DNA of 64,000 bases from contig OY747714.1 in the NCBI GenBank assembly GCA_963556495.2, positions 48,370,541-48,434,540 of the forward strand, given 5' to 3'. This document shows positions 46,348-57,100 of the stretch, one piece after another. This DNA is from Valencia hispanica. Taxonomy: Eukaryota > Chordata > Actinopteri > Cyprinodontiformes > Valenciidae. The notes under the pieces were generated by a model. It was not told the DNA's origin and made no database searches. It saw only the letters and a program-made list of their open reading frames with translations. Every line of letters begins with the position of its first letter. Positions within the stretch are counted from its first letter, which is position 1. The translations under genes were made by a program, and so were the position numbers.

Positions 46348-47192
46348 CGAGGCTTAAGTTGGTTTCCGTTTCTAGCTTCCGATTCGGGAAATGGCTTGTA
46401 ATGGCAAAAAATAGTATCTCAGGGTTTCCATTATAAAGAAGACTTGAGTCCAAGAAGGCGTTTAAGTATTTAATTCAAACATGTCTGGCCAGACATGGAG
46501 GGGACAGAGTTACTCGTGCATCACCCTAACCAACCTTTCTAACTAACCGCTTAAATAGTATTCCGCAATCATTGTTTATCTCTGTAGATGTCTTCTCCAA
46601 CGTTCACGCCCCGCCTCCAGAGAACTGCTTCACGCGAGTCTTATATCAACGCATAAAGCAGCTCATCCGAAGGACAGACTGTTATCTTACTGCCCCGGCG
46701 TCTGTCTCTCTGGTGACCTGACACATATATCTTTCTCATAACATTAAGCTGGAGCAATAACCTTTGTCATTTTACACTAGATGTATTCACTAAACAGAGA
46801 ATATACACTTAATTCCTAATTGCATAACAATTTTCCACCACAGGCTAAAGGGCTATTACACCAAATTCTTCTCTACTCTGAGGGTCTTTAATCTGCGCTG
46901 GTTTAAAATCTACAGTACTTAGACATTTCAGACCTGGATTATATTATTCCACATTACCAGAAGAATAATTAAAACCAACTCTGGTATTTGTGAAACCTTT
47001 CTGTGATTTGTGAAACTTCAAGGCAGATCTGCCTAATGTGGAATAATATAATCCAGGTCTGAAATGTCTAATTACTGTAGATTTTAAACCAGAGCAGATT
47101 GAAGACCCTCACTGTAGAGAAAAATTTGGTGTAATAGCCCTTAAGCCATTTCCCAAATCGGAAGCTAGAAACGGAGACCAACTTCAGCCTTG
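46348..47192. repeat. Long inverted-repeat (hairpin) element interrupted by a solo LTR
   Basis: The left arm (46348-46396 plus 46847-46956) is the inverse of the right arm (47034-47192), with roughly 160 paired bases and few mismatches, e.g. GCTTCCGATTCGGGAAATGG against CCATTTCCCAAATCGGAAGC. The loop is 46957-47033. LTR copy C sits in the left arm. Such foldback structures are typical of non-autonomous DNA transposons. Confidence 0.85.
46397..46842 (-). repeat. Solo LTR, copy C, with GGCT duplication
   Basis: On the minus strand it begins TGTGGTGGAAAATTGTTATG and ends TTTTTGCCATTACA; GGCT flanks both sides (46393-46396 and 46843-46846). It is the same family as copies A and B. Because the right hairpin arm keeps the uninterrupted site, the insertion can be verified internally. 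Confidence 0.9.
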
Positions 47193-48600
47193 TGTTGGTA
47201 GCAAACTAGTTCTCCTTAGTAAGCACATCGACTAAAGAAAGTAATGAAAAAATTACTAATACAAAAGCAACAAAATAACTTTATAATTAAAATTTATAAA
47301 TATCATTGCAAACTTGATGTGGGAAACACTAATACAGCAATGTTGACTATAAAATTTGATTTTTGTTCTTTTCTATATATCTCTGATCATTTCTTTAACT
47401 CACGTTGCTCCAGCTGACAGTATTCCCCATTTGAGAGCTGCTACTTTAGACAGGACAGCTGAATGCTTCCATTGTTGTTTAACTTGTTGATTTGGTTTTA
47501 TTGTTCGCTTGTTTGTATTACATTATTGTATTACTATATGTGCGAGTTGTTTTCTGTTGGTTTGTTGCACATTTTGAGTTGATTGAATAATTTTGTAGAA
47601 GGAAGCAAAGATGAGCTGCAGACCGAGAAGGAGCCAGCAGCAGCGGAGCTGTTCTAATCAAACATGGAAACTGCTCCCAGTTATTAAAGTATAATTTTTT
47701 TAATGCTAGAGATCGCTAACCAAGTAAACACTTTTGTAACACTCTTGATGCATCATGACTTGATGTAGCCCAGTTGTTTGCATAAGGATATTTAGTTTGT
47801 GTTTTGTATTATTAGTTTAAAATAGTCATACTTTGCACACTTAAATCAGATGTCATGATTTTGTAGTGGGTAGGAGAGATGAGCTAAAGAGAGTAGCTGT
47901 AGCTGCAGCTCCAGCCGAAGCACCAGCATCATCATGTGAACTGGCAATAATTAAATATTCTAACATTGTTTTATAGATTGTTAATAAGAAAAGGTTATTT
48001 AATTCCAACTATCATAAAACCTATTCAAATATAGATAGAAGCAAATTCAAAACGGGTTAATAACAGTGCATGATTGAAGACATAATAAATGACATAAGTA
48101 AAGCTTTGCTTTACATTATTTGCTCATTTACCATTTTGGCATTATTGCCAGAGCCAAACAGACTATCCAAGACAGAACCAATGATGAGAGGGAGAAGAGA
48201 GACAGCAGCTAGAGATAAAGACAGCAATAGGTGAATTGTGTATGAATGAGTATGCGCACAGTTTGTGATTAATCTAATTCTAAATAAAAAATTTTTTGAT
48301 GGTTCACTGGTCGAAGGAGAGAGATGGAAAAAACCAAAGACAAATGAGAAAAAGAAAGGGACCAGGGAAACCAACAGAAGCAAGTGAAGAACTAAATAAT
48401 TGTTTGGTTTGGCTATTTTCAGATGTAATTTTCCAAAACACAAAAAACTGAACATTAAATGTTAAATTGAACATTAGATACAAAATTACAAAAAAAGCAT
48501 TTGTATATTAAATTACACACACCGTTTTAACATGCATGCATTATAATTTAGGCACCTTACTATGCTATAGTCTATAATCTACTGTAACACTTTTTTTTTC
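47193..48600. other. Unassigned AT-rich sequence within the composite insertion
   Basis: Two weakly similar blocks (GATGAGCT...GCAGC at ~47608 and ~47878) hint at an old duplication. No frame is recognised. Confidence 0.35.
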
Positions 48601-49275
48601 TTACAAAAATTTCACATCTTGTCTGGGCTAAGCCCAGGTAATCTTTAAAGGCTGGAGACGCCCCTGGTATAGGACATCTTTTTGGAGTCAGCATCACAAC
48701 AGTGTACAGGTGTGTGAAAGAGTGTTGTGCTGCCGCAGAGACATTACTAGTGCCAGAGCAAATCAGTTTCCCTGATGAAAACAAATTTGGAGAAATATCC
48801 ATGTACATTGAGAAAAGGTGGGGTCTTCCACACTGCGTGGGTGCAATAGATGGCTCCCACATACCCATCATAGCCCCGCCGCAATATCACACTGACTATT
48901 TCAACCGTAAAGGCTGGCACTCCAAAATCCTCCAAGGTGTTGTGGATGGAAAGGGACTGTTTTGGAATGCGTTTGCCGGATTACCTGGGAGCATGCATGA
49001 TGCTAGGGTTCTGAGGTTGTCCACGCTGTGGGAGTTGGCCAGTCGGGGAACCCTGTTGTCACCTCACACCCGGAACATTGGTACGGTGGCAACCGGCTAC
49101 TACATCCTAGGGGACTCCGCATATCCATTGCTGAACTGGCTGTTGAAGCCATTTAATGACACCGGACAACTGGCAGCTGAACACCATATGTACAATCGGA
49201 AATTCAGTAGAGCACGTGTTGTTGTAATAAATGCTTTTGGCAGGCTGAAGGGAAGATGGTGGTGCCTTTCAAAAA

Positions 49276-49816
49276 GGCAAGGCAAGGCAATTTTATTTGT
49301 ATAGCACACTATCAACAGCAGGGTAATTCAAGGTGCTTTACATGATTTGGTCATTTAAAAAAACAAAACAATGGAAATTAAAAGTAAAAGAAACACACAT
49401 TACACATCATACACAATAAAGCAAGAGAAAGATTAATAAAGCAAGAGAGCATGAACACATTTCATACATATGACAATCATTTACTCGAAGGCAAATCTAA
49501 ACAGATGGGTTTTTAGTCTCGATTTAAAGCAGTTCAGAGTTTCAGCAGCTCTACACTCGTCAGGAAGTCTGTTCCAGATAAGGGGAGCATAGAAACTGAA
49601 AGCTGCTTCTCCATGTTTAGTTCTGAGTCTAGGGATGTTTAGTAGGCTAGAGTTGGAGGACCTGAGTGGTCTTGGTGGTTGGTACTGTGACAACAGATCT
49701 ACAACATATTTTGGTGCTAAGCCATGTAATGATTTATAAACTAGTAGGAGTATTTTGAAGTCTATTCTCTGAGCTACAGGGAGCCAGTGTAAGGACTTTA
49801 GAACTGGGGTGATGAA
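49276..49816 (-). mobile_element. L2-type LINE 3' end inside the Harbinger transposase
   Basis: On the minus strand an unbroken frame from 49816 to 49481 reads LKSLHWLPVAQRIDFKILLL ... HGEAAFSFYAPLIWNRLP ... FKSRLKTHLFRFAFE*, the C-terminus of L2-type reverse transcriptase. Its 3' UTR follows, ending in the tail complementary to GGCAATTTTATTTGTATAGC at ~49286. Confidence 0.88.
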
Positions 49817-49977
49817 GAAACCTCACGCAAATGACTGACGCAATCTGCTGGGATTCCTTAAATAGGAAACTTTTTAACTGATTGGAATGTTTGTATAAAT
49901 GTATTGAAATGACTTCTTAAGTGCCTTGAGAGGACATCTGTTGTGAATTGGCGCTATATAAATAAACTGAATTGAAA
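49817..49977 (+). repeat. L2-type LINE 3' tail, plus strand
   Basis: Matches the 3' UTR of the LINE at 30534-30665 (CAATCTGCTGGGATTC, GTCTTGAGAGGACATCTGTT-like) and carries the full tail GGCGCTATATAAATAAACTG. It lies back to back with the minus-strand L2 piece; together they make one 700-bp interruption. Confidence 0.8.
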
Positions 49978-52800
49978 CGACTGATGTTAAACTTGCACAG
50001 TTGATGGTGCTGACCTGCTGTGCTCTGCACAACTTATGTGAAAGTCATGGTGAGCCTTATGAAACCTCATGGGATGAAGCTGCAGTGCAGGCAATGGTGG
50101 CAGCCCAACAGAATGTAGAGGAAGAGGGCAGAGATGTAAGAGATGCTTTAATGCAGCACCTCTGGGACAACACTCAGATGTAATTTTTGCTTTGCTAACT
50201 TCCTACCCAGATGTTTTAAAAATCACTGCATTTTTTTAAATAAAGGTGTGCTTTGAAAATAGTTTTTACCCCTGAATTTTATTTTTATCATGGATTTGCA
50301 AGTTGTGGTACTATGCTACATAATCAAGAACTGGTTTCAGCCTCCAGGGTATTAATTTCATTCTGTAGATTTAAGAATATGTGTTTAGCGTAATCAGTTC
50401 TATAATCTAGATGCTGCTACAAATTCCACTGTAAACACAGCCAGAGCACACGTAAGAAAAATAAAAACCACAAATCAAGTATATTGACACATTCCTATTT
50501 TATTTACAGTGTAGATAAACATGTCAACATCAGGCAGGTCTGTTCTGTACATGAGAGCAAGCATATTTACACAACAAACATTCACAGCGTACCAAAAAGT
50601 TAAAGCCTGAATGTATTGCTCTATGGGCAACTGATGAAAAAAAGAAATGTACATGGAACATACCACGGCCAACGATGTGTTGCGCCGCAAACTCTGCGGT
50701 GCTGGGCTGGGAAGCCGGTCTGGCAGGCGTGGAGGCCGCTGACAGTCCGGGGTTGGAGTCCGGCCTCGGAGAGCTTGGAGACTCATGCAGGGTTCCTAGA
50801 GGTTTCTTTAAGTTGAATTCAAATCTTATTAAGATCTTTTTAAGACCATTAATATAAAAAATGTATACCTATTTCACACCCCTACCAGCAAAGAAAAACA
50901 AAATCCTTGAACTTGTGTTCATTTATTTTTCCAATGTGGAATGGGTAAAAGATAACCCAAGCAGGTGTGAAAAATAAAACATTTCAGTAGGCCACAGAAA
51001 AGTTTGACAAACAATGTTGTTTTTTAACATAGCTAGCTACGTATTCCATGCTGGGAATATAGGGAACTGAGAGACCCCTGAACATAAAAAAATCTGAACT
51101 CAACAAATTAAATTAAGAAACAGTCAACTCCTTAGCTCTTCACTCAGGACAGCAATCTCTTTATCAAGGACAGCAAGTTCTGTCAACTTCTCCTTATGGC
51201 CTCTCCGCATGAGGTTGGACCTGGAGATTAGGTCAGCCATCTTGCTTCCTCCCTTCCTTTCAGCCTCCTCAGCCATCCTGTCCGCATCCCTAGCCAGACC
51301 CTCACACACCTCTTGTTTGAGTCTCCTCTTCACCTTTAGCTCCTGAAGACAGTCCTCTGCCTCTTTCCTCCTAAGAGCCTGGGATTTTGCCTCCCTTTTC
51401 TTTCTCTCTGTCTCAAGATGGGGACGACATCTGGTCCTACCTCTTGCTACACTCTCGAGTAGCACTTTACTGAATGGAACCTAGGTATAGGATTGGGAAT
51501 AAATTAATTGACAAACTCAAGAGGCCAAATATGTTGATTCTGTCAACTTTTAAGTCAACAGCATTTTACTAGTCCAGGCAGGGGTCATTCTTACATGGGT
51601 AACACCTCCGTGTTGTGTGATATAATCATCTTGAATATTGTCTGACTCCACCTCTTTGTTGATAGAGAATCCACATTCAACTGTAGCTTGGCCATGGGAA
51701 AGGATGAGCAGCTTCTTGCAGAAGCCCCACAGCTCTGGATAAGGTTCCATGGCACTGCTCAGGAAGAAGTCCAGCCTCTTCTGCATGGGAGGAAAGGAGA
51801 GGAAGCCCTCACTCCGGCTCTCCAAGGATAGGAGACTGTCGAACTGCTGCAGTATGACATCCCTAAGACAAAACAGATGAGAAAATATGTCAATAATTTG
51901 GCTATAGGCCATTAACAGCCAATCAGGATTAGGATAAACTCATGTGTGGCCTATGATTTGCCTTTCTTATTCCTACCCGTAGAAGTATCAGTTAGCTGTT
52001 TGTCCTGGAGAAACCTTTTGAACCAGCCCTTTCATGTGCTTCCTGCATCTTTCTGGTTCTCTGTACATTACTGATAGAGCCACGCAAACCATCTGCCTAC
52101 AAGTCAGATACTTGAGGGGGCTCTTGTCCTGCACTTTCCTAATGATGCTACACAGTCCCTGCATGCACTCTCTCCTGAACTCTAGCACCCTGAGCTCTGC
52201 ACCTTTGATGCTCTAGAGAGGAAAATTAGCCATAAATATAAAACATGTCTTCAATGACCTGGTCATTCAGCCTAACCATTTGTTAAATGACCTTTTTAAA
52301 CCATCTCACTACCTTAAGGACTGACTCTGCACATAGCCCAATGCTGATGTTTTGTGAGCTGAGCCAGGAGGTCTTGTCTTTGACATCCAATTTGGTCAGC
52401 TGCAGGGCAGTGATATCATGGAGGACTTCTCTCTTTATGAAGGGTCTGAGTAGACTGTCAAAAGACAAACATAAAAAGGTCTGGTGCGGCACATTAATCA
52501 CTGACATCAAATTGTCGGATTTTGATGCTCAATGTATCCACTATTTTATTTTACACACACTAACCACAAACTCCACGTTGTCAAAACATAATCATTTGAG
52601 CCCCATCAGTGGTGATTATAATGTTAGAAAGCAACTCATCCCCCCACCAGAGTCTTACTGCACCTACATTTCCGGTTTGAAAAATGCGGCAAAAGGAGGG
52701 ACGCACGGGGGTAGTGGGGGCCTTAACACTTACTTGCTATTCAAAATTGCTACAGAGGTATGGCAGAGACTGGGTGTACTTTATACTCCACAGCAGCAGG

Positions 52801-52833
52801 ATGGCTGATGTCAGCCATACTGGCTGAGCCAGT
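52801..52833. other. Two adjacent perfect short hairpins
   Basis: ATGGCTGA-TG-TCAGCCAT (52801-52818) is followed without a gap by ACTGGCT-G-AGCCAGT (52819-52833). It lies in the intron between transposase exons 4 and 5; meaning unknown. Confidence 0.8.
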
Positions 52834-53032
52834 AGCGATGCCCGATTCAAATTAAAGTACAGTGTAAAGTTTTAACATGAAGAGGACACAACACTGACGG
52901 TTTTTGGTAGAATATTTACTAAAGTGTATAAAACTACCAAAAAAAAAACCCCCAGACATGTAGACATCACTATTAGACACTAATTTATAAAGTTCATCAG
53001 CAAAGAAAAGTTATTTGTGGGTGAGTTGCGCT

Positions 53033-53635
53033 AGTGTTGGGCAATATAAAAGGTATAAAGGTAGAAATTATATAAATATAGCTAAAAGGTAGAGATTTTG
53101 ACTATACCGGCCTACCGCGATTACACATTTTGATGATATCAAGCTTTCATCAGGGAGGATAAATACTGATGTTCATTGTTCGTTTTTACATTACAACATG
53201 CAAGTTCAAAATGTGTTCTCCATTTAAAAAACAAAACCTGTTGAACATGAAGCATTTTTAATTCAATTATGTGCAGGTTCATTTTCGTGCTATATATTTA
53301 TAAATAATTAACCAGAAAAGCAGGTTTTTTAAAAATAACATTTAGCTTTTGATTTATTTGAAATATCTTCAGCTTTATGTTTTGAGAATTTTTGTGTTGC
53401 ATTTTTCGGAAAAAAGATTTAACTTTTTAAATGCATCATGCACAATACATGTTCTTTAAATGGCATTCTAAACCATTTTTGAAGTTCTGCTGCAATGCAT
53501 CTGGAAAGTGAGAATGTTTGTAAAGTGTAATTCTGACATCTATAAAGAAAAGAATATATCGCAACAGATATAGTTACCGCACACACTTTAGATTATATCG
53601 CAATATAGATCTGAAGTTATATCGCCCAGCCCTAA
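53033..53635. mobile_element. 603-bp hAT-type MITE in a transposase intron
   Basis: The left end AGTGTTGGGCAATATA opposes the right end TTATATCGCCCAGCCCTAA. GTTGCGCT (53025-53032) and GTTGCACT (53636-53643) form an 8-bp duplication with one mismatch. The interior is AT-rich and non-coding. GGGCTGGGCGATAT-type ends are frequent in fish hAT MITEs. Confidence 0.82.
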
Positions 53636-56600
53636 GTTGCACTTTAAGTAAATTACTACCATCATCAACTCAGTCAGGTCCTTCGGAAGGAATGGAAGCA
53701 CAGGCTCATCTGTCTGATATTTTTTCAGCAAAGGAGTGAAGGTCCTGGCGAGTGCTGTGTAGAACTGCAATTTGGCCAAGATGAGTGGATCCTTCATGGC
53801 TGCTGCAACTGTGTCATATGATGCTGACAGAAAGAGGCAGACAGAGAGGCAGGACATTTCAACTTAGCCATATTTTACAAAAACTATGACAAGGCCACAC
53901 CACAACCAGGTTTAGGACACAGTCACAGACCTATTCACTGCATTTTAGAATGGCCTACCTGTTCCAGTGTTCAAGAGTTTCTTTGATTTCACTGCTTCCA
54001 CGTACAAGAGCAGCGATGGCCAGACTGCCAGGGCTCTCTCCACAACCGGAAGGTTTTCTACCCAACGATGAGCACAGAAAGAAAGGGGGAACACACTAGA
54101 CTTGGTTACAGAGATTTAATCCTCTCTCCTGGCGGGCACATTGAGGAACAATGTCTGCATTGCTTTCAGCAACTTGTCCAACTGCCATGCAGTGAACCCA
54201 CACTTGAATTTGTTGTGTAGCGTGTGTAGGCCACAGCTCCCCACACAAATGAGCTTAGCACCTGAAGATTTAATTCCAAAACTTAAAATTAGAAACCAAA
54301 TTCATATTTTGTATCACATGGAGATTGTTTTGTACTGCATATGTTGAAGCCATGCATCAATTTTTGCTCCGTAGCACTATGAGATTGTTTGTTCAAAGTA
54401 AAGTGCATTACAAATAAAATCCATTAATATAATTATCAATCGATCACATTCACACAGTAGTAGCGTTATAAACTGCTCACCCCCATACTGCTCAACGTGA
54501 TCTTTCTGGAAAAGGTCAAAGAGTTTCCGATTCATGCTGGGCCCATCCATTGAGATGGACACCAAGTCCCTGAGGTTCAGTCTTTCCATACATTTCTGAA
54601 AAAAAAGGGTTGCATTTGATTACTCAAGATAAAAGGACTTGATGAGCACATATTGTTAACGAAAATAACTAATTGCTCATATAATATTTCAGTTACAGAA
54701 GAGTATATACACACAAGTTGAGTATATCAATATAAATTAATAAGCTTTTAAAGTAAAAAATGATGTTCCTTACTATGAGATGAGACAACAGGTATTGTGC
54801 AGTGGAATGTCCCATAAACTGAGAGCCCAGATATCTGGACTGAATCTGTCCCTCGTTCCAGAAGCGGACGTGCACATCCAGCTGTTTGTTTTTCATAGTT
54901 TCTTTAAGACGCTCATCAAACATCAGAATGAACGGCGATTTGTTGACTTTGGACACCAGTTCTTCTTTGATGTGAATAGCTAAACCAAACTTGGCTATGT
55001 AAGCGGAATCTCAAGTAAACGTTTTAGCGATGTTGGAGTCAGGAAACATGCACTTGAAAAGCTCAAAGATGCCCTTATTTCCATTGTAGGACTGGTGTTT
55101 AGCGATTGTGTTAAGAGTCCACAACACCTCGGCTTTCATCGTTGGTGTGGACCCAACAGCTGTGCGCAGATCCACTAGTTGCGGTCATAGCTGGAGGGCC
55201 TGCAGCGCTAATAGCAAGCTGGCTAGCATTAGCTCCTGCTGCCACTTCAGGCACATTAGCAGCTAGCTGGCTAACAGTTGGTGGAAACACGCAGGCGATT
55301 AAAGGAGTTTGCTTTTGTCCATTAAGAGCGTTCATGTGCTTGGACGACTTGGCATGAGACTCGAACGCCTTCATTTCCATTGTACCTAGCTGAATCGTTT
55401 TTTTGCATATAGTGCAAAAAGCCTCAAAAACGTTATTTTAACCAATGACAAAAATAGTTTTTATCCAGCCACGCTTCATTAAATTTACATTTCCCCATAA
55501 CCTCAGATATAAATTGGTAGCTAGCTAACGTAAAATAAAGAAATATAACTGTGTCAGTCAACCTTTCCTGTGGAATGCTGAGTGTTTGCAATATTTTTGT
55601 ACTGTGACCCGGGGCTGCGTTCCGTTCTCAATTATTGGTTCCGCCACTCTTTATTTATACTACGTTATTTAATCAAAATAATTGGTGGCTGATGAATAAA
55701 TCTTTTGAAGAAAAATACAATACGGAGAAGTTACATACATCACATTTTTTAAGACCCAGACATCAAAATTCAAGACTTTTTAAAGTCTTTTTAAGGTATT
55801 ATTTCCAAATTAATAAATTCAATGCTTTTATGGCCCTGTGGGAACCCTGGTCATGGTGTTTAATCCCCTCGCCCGTCAGAAAAGTGTCTGGAAGAATAAA
55901 ACAACACTTTACAGAGCAAAGAGTAAACAAAGAATAGCTTCAGGATTGTTGCTAACTGTTCTCCATTGTCCTCATGGAGGGAACCATGGCATCAGCAGTT
56001 CAGTGTGTTTATCACAAATGCGACCAGCTGCTTAACATATGCTTAAAGTTAAACATATAAAACTAACTTACCGTCATCAGTAAATGTATGAAGCAGGGCG
56101 GTGGCTGTGTCCAGGGCAGTTTCTCTACCATTACTGGCCGGTCGACTGCTGTAAATTGCATCCACCTGGTTGTACCATCTCCACGTTTTTCTGCTCGACA
56201 CGCTCCTGCTGATGTAGTCCTTAATGGCGCGGTAATCGGGCTTTAATTTCTCCCTGCACTGCTTCAGTGAACGCTGGTAGCCGTGAGACAACATAAGCTC
56301 CGACACCTCCTTAAACACCTTCTCATTTCTGGTAGCTCCATCTAGCTCCCCCTGAATCTTGTCCTCAGCCTACCAGCACAGAAAGGCCTGTACTTCAGGG
56401 TTGGACCACGGGATCGCTTTCGGTGACTCCATTTGTTACTACTGGATATGTGAAACAGCTGCTGTAGTGAGAGTTTTAAAAATGGCAGGTCTGCAGGTTT
56501 TTAAAAACAGGTCATCCTACGCAACCAGTGACTCCACCCTCTAGCCAATCAGTGGCCGACAGCTGTCTGACGTCGCTTTTTAGTCCATGCTTGGCACGGT

Positions 56601-56646
56601 TGGAACCGCAGCGAAGCTGGTACTAAAAATGGGATCGGCTTGGCCC

Positions 56647-57100
56647 ATCTGGGGTGGCACCTGGGGGGGGGTCCAATCAGATTTAAGGGGGGTACGGTGC
56701 TACCCCGGCCTCCCCTCTAGCTCCGCCTCTGGTTCTGCATCCAGACGGTTTCCAGACACTCAGAATGGGAATGATCTGCGCATGTGCAAGCAGGATTATC
56801 ACAGTACATCTGACCAATCATAAACCTTTCTCGGTTTATTTCACCCACTTACAAATGAAGTTGTCTTATGTGTAACATTAATACATAAGCAAAAAAAAAA
56901 AATCTGCAGGTATATAAGACCGATCTTTCTTTTATAAGCCACACAGGAACATCACGCAGAAGCTTTTCTGCACAATGCTACATCGCACACTTGTGGTGCA
57001 TTCAAGGGACGTTCGAAATGTATGGTGAGTTCAAAAGAGTAGGACATTTAAAACTTATGACAAAAACCACTTAAAATAAACAACGTCCAATGCATACTAA
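56647..57100. other. Unassigned sequence
   Basis: Begins with a G-rich stretch (GGGTGGCACCTGGGGGGGG) and an A-run at ~56889. No supported feature. Confidence 0.4.

Larger units (their letters stand above)
42735..48666. mobile_element. Composite insertion in Harbinger exon 2, right end hAT-like
   Basis: The right end CTGGAGACGCCCCTG (48652-48666) reads CAGGGGCGTCTCCAG inverted, a hAT-type terminus like that of 59155-61420. TATAGG is present on both sides (42729-42734 and 48668-48673), within a near-8-bp duplication differing by one base. No matching inverted end is seen at 42735, so the left terminus may be mutated. It contains the LINE at 42959-45960 and the hairpin element at 46348. Confidence 0.55.
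42195..50183 (+). pseudogene. PIF/Harbinger (HARBI1-like) transposase, broken by two insertions
   Basis: Exon 1 (42195-42375, MAATVAILTFLLSLWVY ... frameshift ... KYRRVWEALQEYELMDRTRR) has a GTAAGC donor. Exon 2 starts after TTTCAG at 42517 (ICALQGSHRRQSVWEF, FRMSEQTFIYLCSKL) and is cut at ALAIG (42734). Coding resumes at 48668 (GHLFGVSITTVYRCVKE). The DDE core shows GAIDGSHIPI (D1) and GDSAYPLLNW (D2), but the Glu of the usual V-E-N-A-F-G-R block is Ile (VVINAFGRLKGRW), so catalysis is lost. A second insertion (49276-49977) splits KR from TDVKLAQLMVLTCCALHNLC. It ends DNTQM* at 50183, with AATAAA at ~50239. Confidence 0.85.
51124..55479 (-). pseudogene. hAT transposase with BED finger, eight exons, several nonsense mutations
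   Basis: Exons (minus): 55479-54776, 54596-54485, 54261-53959, 53823-53660, 52454-52313, 52212-52015, 51862-51595, 51480-51124, most with AG/GT borders. A BED/U1-like finger (CTICKK ... ESHAKSSKHM) opens it. Next come SPFILMFDERLKETM, VSISMDGPSMNRKLFDLF (DDE Asp), CGLHTLHNKFKCGFTAW and HRWVENLPVVERALAVWP. ILSHGQATVECGFSINKEVE (Glu block) and a coiled-coil C-terminus (RRKEAEDCLQELKVKRRLK) close it. Lesions: TAA 55440-55438, frameshift ~55165, TGA 55013-55011, TAA 54118-54116, and exon 5 out of phase with exon 4. Extensive introns are unusual for a DNA transposon, but this arrangement is shared by related fish copies as far as I recall. Confidence 0.82.
50788..55849 (-). mobile_element. 5.06 kb hAT transposon inserted in the Harbinger Myb gene
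   Basis: The left end CAGGGTTCCTAGAGGTTTC (50788) pairs with the right end GTGGGAACCCTG (to 55849). Both lead into (CTT)AAGAC/TTTTTAAG-rich subterminal repeats typical of a well-known fish hAT group. Flanks GACTCATG (50780-50787) and GTCATG (55850-55855) fit an 8-bp duplication in which one copy lost AC. The element carries an eight-exon transposase gene on the minus strand and an intronic MITE. Confidence 0.85.
50500..56432 (-). pseudogene. Myb/SANT-like DNA-binding protein of the Harbinger element
   Basis: Exon 1 (56432-56071) reads MESPKAIPWSNPEVQAFLCW, stop (TAG 56372-56370), then GELDGATRNEKVFKEVSELM, YQRSLKQCREKLK, RKTWRWYNQVDAIYSSRPAS, a trihelix Myb/SANT domain with its conserved Trp residues, and a donor G|GTAAGT. 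Exon 2 starts at 55892 after TTCCAG (TFLTGEGIKHH), is cut by the hAT element, and resumes at 50787 (ESPSSPRPDSNPGLSAAST) to the donor at 50664|50663. A possible last exon from ~50634 ends at ~50530, with AATAAA on the minus strand at ~50500. In Harbinger systems this partner brings the transposase to the nucleus and the element ends. Confidence 0.72.
42056..56646. mobile_element. Two-gene PIF/Harbinger transposon swollen by nested insertions
   Basis: The transposase gene (plus, 42195-50183) and Myb/SANT-like gene (minus, 56432-50500) converge, the classical Harbinger pair. The proposed ends are GGGCCCGGGTTGCTTTTCC (42056) and the inverse of GGGCCAAGCCGATCCC (right end 56646). They are only loosely similar and no TWA duplication is visible, so the exact edges are uncertain. 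Subtracting the insertions at 42735-48666, 49276-49977 and 50788-55849 leaves about 2.9 kb, normal for this group. Confidence 0.72.

Noticed and set aside
50616..50857. Plus-strand frames across the Myb exon
   Set aside because: The minus frame has a splice donor and joins coding sequence beyond the hAT insertion; plus frames have no support.
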